Origin: Rhodocollybia butyracea
Taxonomy: Eukaryota > Basidiomycota > Agaricomycetes > Agaricales > Omphalotaceae
NCBI GenBank assembly: GCA_015501585.1
Contig: JADNRY010000099.1
Coordinates: 124,001-188,000 of the forward strand
DNA: 64,000 bases
Direction: 5' to 3'
The notes beneath the pieces are model-generated. The model was not told where the DNA came from, ran no database searches, and was given only the letters and a program-made list of their open reading frames with translations. This document shows positions 34,302 to 44,564 of the stretch, in pieces; within the stretch, counting starts at the first letter, position 1, and every line of letters begins with the position of its first letter. A program made the translations under genes and the position numbers.

Positions 34302-34639
34302 CTTTTCATTCCTTCCTTCTTCACACATAGTCCCATACAATACGTATTCCATTTCATGCTTGCTTGATTTCCTTCTTAAATATCTTTTATTTATACTTTT
34401 ATGCTTTCTCCTACGAAGTTGTAGGAAGGTCAGCGGTCCTACATAGTAAACTACATGCAATCTAACGTTAAACGGGTCCCTACAGAAAGATCACTATAAC
34501 TTAGAAATCAAGGTAGCGAGTGTCATGTTTTCTGGGAAAGAGAATATTATGTTGTTGCGTGAGGAGCAATTCGGAGCATTGGCAAGGGATTGGGCTTTTG
34601 AATGATCAGACTGAAGGGGTTCCCGGTTCAATGAGTGGT
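34302..34639. other. Intergenic, no gene recognised
   Basis: AT-rich downstream of E2. No conserved coding pattern and no repeat shared with the rest of the window was noticed. Confidence 0.4.
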
Positions 34640-36215
34640 GGATACTCATAGTTTGAACAACCCATTGGATTTGCCAATCATGGTCATGGTGACTTGCTCT
34701 GTGTAATTCACTCATAAAGAAGGTCTGGATCAACTTTGTTGTTGTTGGCTGGTAAATCTATAATCTTCCAGATTTTTACCGAGGCACTGAATCATACAGT
34801 CTGGAGCAAGAGGTGTGCAAAAATTTTATATTGTATATCACGTTGTATTTTGGTCTTAAGCTCAACTAACCCCCCCTCCCTCCCTCCCTATCAAATAGGG
34901 AAGGATATTCCCACGCATCGTCAGCCGTTTGCAGCAGACAGTATTCTAGCCTCACTATATAACACTTCATGAAACAAAATCTGAACCGGGAAGAGGGTCA
35001 GTTCTTCGCTTGATGGTTTAAGATTTGCTCTTTCTATGTATTCTATGCATCCGTTACTTAGTAGCCCTAATTACATTGTTTTTGCATTCATTATTCCAGA
35101 ACCAATTGGTTTTGTCTCACCTGAGGTACACTATATGCTTCTTAAACTCTCTGGAATGATGGCAGAATAGGAGATTCACACTACTATGAGCTCATAACTG
35201 GTCAGCAGAGCCTCGGTAAGCTATCCAGCAAGGATAAATGTTCAAAACATACAAGAAGCATGCAAATCAACCGCTCCAGGCCCAGGTATAGCAAAAAATG
35301 ATGTTGAGAAATTGTACTCCTAAGTCCTCAGACCCCCCCCCCCTCCCTATATGGCCGAGATGACCGATGCACACCTCTTGGTCTGGAGTGAGCATTTTAC
35401 TTTCGCAGGAATCGCAGCCTGCAGGTTGCAAGACGGTGTCATATAAACCTCCCCAGGAGAAAAATGCGTCTGGAAAACGTGGTACCGTGATATTGATTTT
35501 GAGCACCCCACTGATCCAGGTAAACAATCCGGATGGTCACCGCAATCAGAGTCGAAGTTCTGCAAATGGAGTGTCCCCTCAAGCGTCATCGGAAGAGACT
35601 TCAAGGCACCCTCGAGTCTCGAGTCTCGACATGAGCTTGTACTATGGATGTCCCTCAGGACTGGTACGCGCTTGTTAGATATATTGAGGTGTATGGGGAT
35701 CTCCTTCTTGACTCTCCTTTTGACACAAGTCCATCGATTCCGGAGCTGCCTCACGAGTCACCGCTCGGGGGCGAGCAGCACAGTACCATTACATGAATGT
35801 AAAGCCTCAGCCTAAAGGTATCGCCGTGAAGAGGTTATTTTTATTCCTAATACCTTTAGGAATACAGTTGTAGTGTATAGGAGCCTGCTGAATGAAAGAT
35901 GTTTTGTGTGGTAAAGACTGTGGATGAATTGGATGAAAGTCTCAGTATGTAGAATTTCTTGTCCTTATTTTATAAAAAAATTGTAGCTGACCTTTCAATA
36001 TCAATGTTCAGTAGAAGAATTCGAGACGCTGCATTGAAACAGAAGATCTCTCCCGCAAGACATCCATATGCTTTCTTTGTGGGGCTGAGTTCACTGCCAA
36101 ACATTTGATGAGTCGGTTCTTTCATTGGCTTGCTTTTCTGAATATTCTGAACTTTTAACCAGACCACACAGATTCTCACCTCGGTGTGAGCCCATATGCT
36201 TACACTTACTGTCCC
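34640..36215 (+). pseudogene. Family A relic (A5), C2H2-tail type
   Basis: It begins inside exon 9 (near 34650, AACAACCCATTGGATTTGCC) and keeps exon 10 (ATTTTTACCGAGGCACTGAA). After an unrelated stretch it resumes at exon 11 (35459 onward: GAGAAAAATGCGTC, GGTGTATGGGGATCTCC). Many indels are present and no frame survives. The tail exons are of the zinc-finger kind: TSICFLCGAEFTAKHLM near 36060, an intron, then HTDSHLGV near 36165-36190. The finger has lost one residue of spacing compared with A1. Poly-C tracts flank the piece (34868-34888, 35330-35345). Confidence 0.62.
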
Positions 36216-36834
36216 CCGAAATTTGGTACTCTCCATGTGAAACAACGCATGAACATTACTGTGAACACGGTAGACACACTGACAGGATGATCAACACATA
36301 AGAAACAACTTTCAAATGACTATATGCACACAAGCTTGAAATATGTACTAATGTAGCTGTCAAGCGAGTCTCTGACACTCTGTAGTGCTCTAGTACCTTG
36401 TAGTACCTAACTCTATCAAGCATAAACACCTTATTACTCGTGGCCTGCGGCATGCTGCCCTCAAGCTGCCCTTGGAGTAACAATACAATGAGCGCGCAGA
36501 GACTCCTGGGAAATGGCAAGGATTACAAGGAGACGGAGAGGAGGAGAAAAGCATGTGTGTGAAGAACATCTTCAGCTCAGACAAAAGAAAGATTCAAGAT
36601 AGAATGAACGAATGAATGGATAATCAATTGATAATCAAAGCAGTAGGTCGGTTTAGAGGTTGGTTGGCAAATAATTTACTGGGCGCAGAGGAAGGAATCG
36701 AAGGGAAAAAGTGCCTTTGTGGGGTTGGATGCGTGTTCAGCCTGTCTTTTGATCGACCATCAAAAAGGCCGGGCCGTACAAAGCCGAGAGTCTAAGTCAC
36801 GAATAAATTTCCTTTTGAGCGAATTTGAACCACC
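36216..36834. other. Intergenic, D3 upstream
   Basis: Nothing coding is supported. The last 40 bases (TTTTGAGCGAATTTGA) match the leader of D2. Confidence 0.4.
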
Positions 36835-38648
36835 ATGGATCCCTTTGAACTACGATATGGACGACGCGAAAGCACCGTGGATCACCTTGCTACTATAGTC
36901 CTCCAACGTCTCCTGTACCCAGCTTTGATCCTTTTGCTCCCCCTCGTGTCTTGACGCGTTGAACACAAGCTCTACGTCCTCAGACGATCTTAGCTTTATA
37001 CATTTTCAGATGACAATGCCTGGTGTGCCAACCGACGCGGGTAAAGGCAGCATGGCTACACCGCAAAACACGACACGTGTCTCGCGACAAAGTTGGCGTC
37101 CGACCCGTCATGGATTCCTCCTGTACAACCATCTCCGCCAAATCAGCAGAAATCAATATTGCTGCTCTTAGAGAAAACCAGATAGAATCCGCCTTTCAAT
37201 TTCATGCCCCACTCGCTCGCCGTAAGCAACCAAGAATATGGCCATTGACTCAATTCGGGCCCAGGGTCCGAAGAAGGTGATGAACAAGCACATAAACATA
37301 ATTAGCAAGAATAACTGTATGTTATTGTTGCTCTTCAACACATGTTGTTCAACTAAAGTCATCTGCTTTGTGCGCTAGCTGGCCTGGACCAGCCACACAA
37401 TCGAACTTGAAGCTTGAAGCGTAAACTGGAGACTTCATCGACATCCTCCAACCATTCCGCGCCGAAGCAGTGGTTCAAGTTGAGGGACTCATCTGGTCTG
37501 AATAGTCAAGCTACTTCAAATTCTCCATCGCATCTTAAATATCACTTTCACGACTCGTTCCAGTAATTGGATGGTGTGATAATTCGGTTAGGACAGACAC
37601 AGTTTAAGCTACAAAAAATGGTAAGTTTCGAATCTCCTGTGATTCTTCTTTGACTGATGTTATCGATGTAGTTATTGGCGAGCATGGAGTCTGGTTCAAG
37701 GCCCGTTTTGAGGAGGATCCGGATGACATGCTTCAAGAGCTTCCGGTGTATATTCTGGATGGAGTAGTCGAGGAGCCTGATTTCGTCAATTTATTGACTG
37801 CGGTAAAAGAAGCTATGTGTGTTTATTCTCTTGTTTTCGCGACACTATCTGCTTACTGATGATGCTTTCACAACAGAACTTACGTCGACCATCCACCAAA
37901 ATGTATTGTTCTCGTTTCGATCCTCCGGGCTGCTCATAAGCTCCAGTTCACTCGTTTCAAGAATTGGGCGATAGGTCTCTTGGAGAAGATGTGGCCAGCG
38001 GAACTAGAACCTTTACCGGAAAGCTCCCACACGACGCGTTTGTCCACGCGGCTGTCTCCCGATGAAGCAACTGCTATCGTGCCCGTCGCTCGTGAATGTG
38101 GTCTTGGAAGTGTGCTGAAGCGAGCACTATATGAGCTCGTACGAACTGATTGTTTTGGACAGAAGAGCACGTCGTTGGCGTCTGCAAGTAAGACTTCTGG
38201 CGTTTCAAACGGTACGCTCTCACCTAGCGATTACCACCTTCTCGTACAAGCCCGTGAAAGACTTGTCTCTTTATGGATCTCCGTTGCCGCTGCGTCTTTT
38301 CCTCCCTGTTCGGATGCCGCAAGTGGACCTTGCGTAGCACGCGGTCCGGTCCCAGATACCTCCATCTTTAGACTGCTGTATGAAAATCCGAGTCCTTCCC
38401 GTCATTTAGTGCAAGGCTTCAATGACAACGATATGAAGACGGATATGGAGGTCTCTAAATCCTTGTTCGAAACGTATATGAACGATCCACTTGGTGGAGT
38501 GGAGAAGCTTGCGCTGTTGTGTTGGAAAGGTGGTCTAGAGGAGACGGGGCTAGGGTATTGTGCGCCGTGTGCGCAAGCTCGGAAGGAATTTTGGGTGAAA
38601 TGCAGGGAGGACTGGTGGGAGATTTTTGGGCAGGTTGTTGGTTGCTGA
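36835..38648 (+). pseudogene. BTB protein pseudogene (D3), 3' half nearly identical to D2
   Basis: The first exon starts at 36835 (MDPFELRYGRRESTVD) but runs into a stop after about 40 codons. Exon 1 further on and exon 2 are shortened and frameshifted. From the third exon (37671) to the stop at 38648 it matches D2 almost base for base, with one missing C right at the start (TTATTGGCGAGC for TTATTGGCCGAGC) that breaks the frame. A 222-codon frame covers the final exon (LSPDEATAIVPVAREC to IFGQVVGC). A truncated product from an internal start is conceivable but unsupported. Confidence 0.75.
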
Positions 38649-39513
38649 AATTGTCTTGACCGAGATCCTTGTGCGTAGGGCTTGCTTGAATTGCTGCTTC
38701 CACACTACATAACTTCTCCTTATTGTATAATGAATTTTTTTATACTGAAAACAAACTGAAAAATGTTTCTTTGTCGGGCCGACTCAATTTTCGGTCACGA
38801 GATAGCCAACTTGACTTTTTACCTTGACCATGGATCCGTTCGACAACTTCCAGTACGACTCGGCAACCAAAGATTTTCGATTAGATGTTGGAAATTTGGC
38901 TGATTCTTGAATGCGAAATGTGACGCGAAGGCTGGATATTGAATGGATAGGCAAGTTTGAGGCAAGTCAAGACGGGTAAATTCTATTCCATTCCTGGTGC
39001 TTGTATAGTCATCGCGGCTGCCTACTAACAACGTTCACAGTGCCACTTACCGTCTTCTAGCGCACATCCCACTCTCTCTGAAAACTCAATTTGAATCTGT
39101 TCAAGCTCTAGCTCGCTGAAACCCCGACTCGTACAGTCAATATTCAATACCGAAACAATACTCAAAAAAACACCCTGCCTCTAATCTCCAGACAGGCTCG
39201 CGCTCTCCGTAACCAGACATCTCGCTCGCCGCCGAAGCCCAGTCATCTCCAAAGCTCAAGCTCAATCATCTGCTAACGCCGTTGCCGCGCCTGCTAAGTT
39301 CAGTTATGAACGATAACTGAACTCAACTTGTACAAGAACTTATACGGAGCCTACAAGAAAGAAAAGACTATCAAGAAGGCAAACCGTATGTCTCTGTAGA
39401 CGCGGTCGTCTTTGTCCTTACTCGCCTTCGATTCTGAAAAATCTCGATGTCGAGGCCGATGTCACTAATTCAGGACAATTCGCATACCGGGCTATGCTTA
39501 CCGTAGGGCGAAT
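38649..39513. other. UPF1: D-to-B spacer with UPF1 start relic
   Basis: At 38829-38870, ATGGATCCGTTCGACAACTT then CCAGTACGACTCGGC reads MDPFDNFQYDS, which I take to be the beginning of UPF1; the frame is lost soon after. The spacer continues as in 15552-16299. Around 39325-39500 there is a recurring coding-like stretch (EGKPY.SVD.VV..LTRLR) also present at 47370 and 52220, which I cannot name. Confidence 0.45.
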
Positions 39514-40290
39514 GTGGACATTGCGCAAGAGGTCTCCCGGATTCCAGTATCCGAATGCTCATGGCCTCACTCCTTTAACCACTTTTTCTCTGTCCTCGGT
39601 TCTGGGTTCGGTACCGGCGCCCTAGGAATATTCTACTGCCTCATCGACGCGCAAATCCTCTCTCACTACGTCGATGAATTCAGCACCCTTGCTTCTGCGT
39701 TCTTCCTCTTCTCCCTTGGATGTCTCAACTTGTTCATTGGCCTCATTTATCGGGAATCCGCGAAGACCAACCTGCCTATCCCTTCGTGTGTATGGAGTTG
39801 AAAGCAGTACTTCCGACAATAAATGATCCTCGTCCTGTATTCGTGAATGTTTCGCCTGCGTATCCGGGGTATCCAGGGGAGAGCATGAATGAGAAGCCGA
39901 AGCTTGCTTCCGAGTTTAGGTCATTCAGGAGTGTGAGGCGCATGAACAAGTCGGGATATCGGCTTGAGCAACAGGGAGAGAAAGTTGCGGGGTTGAGAGG
40001 GTTTATCGATATCCTGCACAGGCTGGAGGAGTCGTTGCTCAGTTATGTGACGCTCCCGCCGGGAGCTTCACCTTCTCAGGCCATTCCCGTTGGGCTTGAA
40101 CGCAAGCCGTCTGCGACGTCGAGTTTTTGCGTCTCTGGAGTACGCCCGCGAGAGTGTCCATAGTGCTCACAGTGGACACAGTGCGTCGCATTATGAGGAG
40201 GAGGAATGGGTCTGAAGAAGAAGACATCGACGAGATTGTTCATCGCCATCGTCCGCCGACGTTCAAGTGTAATTGTATGGCTTTGTCAAA
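39514..40290 (+). pseudogene. Family B pseudogene (B3)
   Basis: Contains only the last B exon: SECSWPHSFNHFFSVLGSGF, GALGIFYCLIDAQILSHYV, ASAFFLFSLGCLNLFIGLI. A frameshift follows ESAKT near 39765. The C-terminal region continues in another frame (PRPVFVNVSPAYPGYPGES, FRSFRSVRRMNKSGY) and the acidic tail is shifted again. Exons 1-3 are absent, so it is not a functional membrane protein. Confidence 0.72.
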
Positions 40291-40464
40291 GCACCGGTTT
40301 GCTTTTCGAACATTCTACGCTTATCTTACGTTGATACTTAGTGTACGTTCCTTGGACGTACCACTGTATATAGTCATTGTAGCGTTAGCAATTTCCGCAA
40401 TCCGATTTCTTCCACCGAACAACATTTCGCGCTGTCTGTCAATCTCGATTCAACTTCTTACCTC

Positions 40465-40560
40465 AAGCCAAGCGTTCTTCATGACACGGGTTTCACCATA
40501 TACAGTGGTCATTTTACGATGCTTACTATTGCATCTGAACGTAAGTTATCATCTTATGAT
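40465..40560 (+). pseudogene. Family A exon 1 relic
   Basis: GCGTTCTTCATGACACGGG, TTTCACCATATACAGTGGTC and TTGCATCTGAACGTAAGTTA reproduce the first A exon and its donor with small deletions. The rest of the gene is missing; the JAMM-like gene follows. Confidence 0.55.
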
Positions 40561-40873
40561 TGAAGATTGAAGTTCTTGCCCAGATTGCATGTAGCCTGCT
40601 GACTGTTTATCTCCCCCTCCTTACTCTTTTTCATTTCTTATCCTGCTTCTTTTCGTTTCCTGACCCTTCGTTTCGTTGCTCCGGCTCATCTTTCAACCTT
40701 ATCGAGTTACTATTGGGGGATAGGGAGGACATTCGTCTACTATTTAAATCCATGAAACCACATAGACCAACAAGAAATCCGGCAGCCTTAGGTGAGAGAC
40801 TTCATGAGGAGTCCAAAACCGTTTACTTCTAGCCAACTTCTAGCAGACCTTAGGATCCTTCTCGATTCAAGCC

Positions 40874-41661
40874 ATGACAAACCCTTGCCCCACAGTCAGG
40901 CAGCTCCTGGATGGTGTAAAGTCCCTCACCAGGAGTGATGGTACCTTCCAAGATGCATGGAGTCGTTCCTTCATCGATCCCTTCCACTGTGCTGAACAGG
41001 GTGGGTTCATCTATATCGGTCTGTGTTTGTCCCATTTGTGTTATAAAAACACCATTGTGAGGCTCACAATTGACACGCCTTGAAAAGACTTTCCTGTGCC
41101 TAGCACCATCACAAGAGCGTTCATATCTTTTGCACCGGCCGGAGCGACAATGAACCAAAGGACGGCGGGACCGAATGCATCCATCGACCTAAACCGCCCA
41201 GGAATTAACCAAAACAATGTTATACTAGGTATGTCGACGTGAACACTAGCAGATGCACAAGAAACTAACATGAGCACTTTTTCTTCATAATTGTAGTGGC
41301 AAACTTTCATACTCACCCACTTTCGCAGGACGTAGGCGGAGACGTGGAGCCTTCGCGCGCCGATAAAACTAATGCCTACGCGCGCGGGCTTCCTGGGATA
41401 GTCATCTCCCGTGGTGGTATATACTCTTATGGGCCGGAGAATCGTGAAAATACGGCTAATCCAAAAGGATACCCTCCCTCGATCACGCCCCCGGCCATTA
41501 TCAACGCCCGAAGGGAGCGCCTACCGCCCCCACCATGGCCTGTTCCGAACCAGTGGCCCGAGGCACTGGACGAGCTCTTAAAGCGGCGGCTTGGGAGGCG
41601 CCTTCCGACACCATTGTGTTGGATTGGTCTGATGCGGGCGTTGTCTACGGAGCACCGCTAA
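40874..41661 (+). CDS. JAMM/DUF4329-like putative metal-dependent isopeptidase-fold protein
   Basis: Three exons (40874-41018, 41088-41228, 41297-41661) join in phase to 216 residues. A JAMM-like set of residues can be read: Glu41 in AEQGGFIYID, His100 and His102 in ANFHTHPL, then Ser115 and Asp118 in VEPSRADKTNA, followed by RGLPGIVISRGGIYSYGPE. This E..HxHP..SxxD arrangement is that of the JAB/MPN and DUF4329 fold, whose members bind zinc; some remove ubiquitin-like tags. RGxPGIVIS.xGIY is typical of DUF4329-like proteins. A proline-rich C-terminal tail follows. The product is short and may lack upstream exons. It is unrelated to the repeated module and undamaged, so it was probably inserted between decaying copies. 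Confidence 0.75.
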
Positions 41662-42029
41662 CAGAGAGCGGGAATTAGTAACGCACACGAAACATGTATA
41701 ATAGCCAAGTAAACAGAATGGAGATAGCGTTAAGGTAAGAAGTAGTAGAAGCTGGAAGGGCGATTCGGATCCTCGGAAGTATCATGGTCAGTTCGGAAAC
41801 GTACCTCTTTTCAACTCATCGTGTGCTTCGAAAATCGATGATTGTAAGTACACCGTAGCAAATCCAGAATCTGGGGGCCATCAGCATCGAGAACGACACC
41901 TGGCTATAGAGGTAGCAGTTGTGTAGCGGGCTTTGGCGCTACAGGGCGCTATCTGTTATCTGTCAATTGCCACATGTTGTTGGCACGTTGGCTGAATTTA
42001 AGATAAAAGGGGATGCCAGTATAGATGTT
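41662..42029. other. Spacer with FMO relic and A-type promoter
   Basis: At 41861-41910 the minus strand reads PGVVLDADGPQI, a weak trace of the FAD-monooxygenase GADGI motif. At 41940-42010 the A promoter block is present (GTTGTTGGCACGTTGGCTGA, TTTAAGATAAAAGGGGATGC). Confidence 0.35.
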
Positions 42030-42540
42030 GCACTCTTTTCATTGTCTTTAACAAGAAAAAACTGGACATTCAACAATGTGGCAGTCACAGAGAAAGAGGG
42101 AACTGGCAAGTCAATGTCGGTGTTTGTTCGGACATTTGAGGGCCATGGAGCGAAACAAGTGAGTTATAAACAGCATCTTCGTGTTCAAGACTCAAGATCA
42201 GTTCGTGCTGATCCAAGTTGTGACTGTAGTTGTTCGTGGATGGCACACTTGAATTTTCAAGGGGACTAGTGTGTGTGACCACGACAGATTGGGGGCTGCC
42301 CTTATAGCTTATAAGGCTCTGTGGACAATAGAAATGGCCACCACCTCAACATCATAGGAATGTCACCCTTTTCAAATTCTGATACTTATTACTGATGCAT
42401 GTTATATCATCTATGAAAGAGGTATTTCCATTCAGAAATCCCCTCGCCTTGCCTGAGCCTTGCAAACACTCAGGCATACCTAGCGCTAGTAGAAACACTC
42501 GTCATCTGCTTGCGGCAGCATTAGAACTTGTCGTAGGTAA
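42030..42540 (+). pseudogene. Family A relic (A6), exons 3-6 only
   Basis: Exon 3 lacks its 5' part and reads ARKNW-like KNWTFNNVAVTEKEGTG..SVFVRTFEGHGAKQ (42055-42159). Exon 4 (VRGWHT-type, shifted), exon 5 (GHHLNIIGMSPFSNSD) and the beginning of exon 6 follow, with stops. Everything after about 42540 is lost; 42541-42789 shows nothing recognisable. The family C copy follows in the opposite orientation. Confidence 0.6.
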
Positions 42541-42789
42541 CTGGTGCAGTAATGACTATGAGCTGTGAGGCTCAGGCAAAGAGGGATAGATGTATGTCAT
42601 TCTACTCGGCCTTGGAGGTATTGAAGCATTATATACTACAGCACAGCTATTCTAGAGGTATCTACAAGGTTCTACTATCTCTGTAAGTATTAGTAAATAG
42701 ATCAGTATAAGCAACGTCGGAAGAGAATCAGTTCCTGATTGCCATGATGGCATCATCATCGGATCGGCAACTACTACATAACTAGGTGG

Positions 42790-44052
42790 TCAAGAAGTAA
42801 GTATAAGGGGTGGTGCCTCATTGCTGAGGCCCTGCGCCCTCATAGCGCTCTGCCCAGCCTTTAACAATGCAATCTGCTCAGATATTATGTGAATTTGGTT
42901 TTGCAGTTGCGCCGTATTTGTTCCCCTTGTAGAAACTTCTCGTATCTTGGCACGAGATGGTGGATGTAAACAAGGAGGTTCCTCGGCGTTGCTTCTCAGC
43001 TGACCAATCTCCTCATCCAAGTTCACCCGCCGCACCGTCTCAATTTGCAGGGGATGCCGTGGCTCGGCTATGGTATCGCCGGGGGAGGGTTAGAAACTTT
43101 GGAGTGCCAGTACGGGAGAGTAGCTGAGGTGAAAGCTGATGGATAGGGTCCAAAACATTGACGCCAGCGGAGGAAAAGTACCGCCACAGATGCACCAAGA
43201 GCAGCCAATCCACCGATTACGCCTCCAACAATTGCACCAACCGGAGAGTGGTTTTTGGTGGTAGATGGGCCCGGAGAAGAGCCTGTCGAAGTCACAAAGG
43301 TGGGTGACTGGGACTCGGATGTTAGCGATTCCGTTTCCAAAGCGTTTCCGAATCTGGAAAATGTGATGATCAACTGCTGTGTATTGATAGGAGGTTCTGA
43401 TGACTCACGTATACAGAGCATAGTCGAAGTTTACAAAAATAGGTTCGTCGAGACCAAACGTGCTGATCACCATCTGGTGGGTAGCATTCTCCAAACCAGA
43501 GGTTGAAAACGCCAGCGCGCTTTCATTGAACTGGAAGTCTGGGAGAAAGGGATCAGGCGCATGGTGAAATTGCCAACCAATGCACCATCCAAAGTGAAAT
43601 TAGCAGCAGTTATACCGGTAATCCGTGAAGGAGGATTGTTAGCGAGAATGAAAAAGATATAGACGGCAGTTCCTATGCCAATTAGTAAGATAAGTTATAG
43701 ACAAACATAGAAGAGATTTCTCACCAATGAAGTCAAACGTAATTGAGATATAGCCGAGTGTAGAATTGTACGTTGTAGCGGTATAGGTACCATCGAATGC
43801 CTCCGAAGTTGGGGGATGGATAGCACAACCTGTACAACTTTGGTTCGCCCAAACACCTGGTGTTGTAGGTAAGAAGACAGGCTTCTGTCCAGTGACGGAG
43901 TCACCAAACGTATCATCAATTGAGCGGTTGACAGCCTGAAGATGGACTGCCGTGATGTGGAGAAACAAAATAAGAAGAAAAAGTGCACCAGTATTTGTGG
44001 ATGCATTCAAGCAGATAATGTCGAAGAAAGGATGCGATTTTGGGCGGGCCAT
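42790..44052 (-). pseudogene. Family C pseudogene (C5)
   Basis: Exon 1 (44052-43725) is intact and keeps the original start MARPKSHPFFDI with signal core ALFLLILFLHITAV and SCTGCAIHPP. Exon 2 starts at 43672 but has lost one G where C3 has CATGGGTGAAATT (near 43563), which shifts the frame. Exon 3 carries helix VGAIVGGVIGGLAALGAS and breaks again near 43080 after VSNPPPA. The coiled coil continues in another frame, and the tail reads EAPPLIL in place of PPPY. A decayed membrane protein. Confidence 0.75.
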
Positions 44053-44564
44053 GTAGTTTCCCCGGGGCTCAGACTGTAAAGGTTACTCATGGTCATCCTC
44101 AGAAGGCCTTTTATGTGCCACAGTAGGACACAGTTGGGACACAGTCTGGCACAACCCACATTTTACCGAACAGCGATGATAAGCCAGATGATAAGACCGA
44201 TCATCGATAATTCTTCATCAAATCAGTGATCAACGAATACATGTGTTTGTTTCATTGGCTAACTACTCTGGACTGAAGCGATACTGGTGAAGTATGTTAG
44301 CTGGGTGTAAGTCTCGCAAGTCTTGATTCACAAAATTCAGAATCATTTGGTTGTGGTGATATCTAGTTAGTAGGAAGGAAAGAAGGCAGGAACAACCCGC
44401 TACGCACCCTCTACGCTAGGTGCCTATCGCCGGGCTTGGGCAGGAAATAAGAACTACCGGGCATGGTCCAAAGATCATTCCGGTACGAAGTGAGGAAATG
44501 AGATACTTAGATGTACCGAAAATTTCCTTTTCAGTGAATTGGGTTCACTGTGTCACCATGAATA
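44053..44564. other. C5 upstream region
   Basis: It matches the regions upstream of C2 and C3, with an altered TATA element at 44103-44113 and a short GC-rich insertion (44395-44440) including CACCCTCTACGCTAGGTGCC. No gene. Confidence 0.4.
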
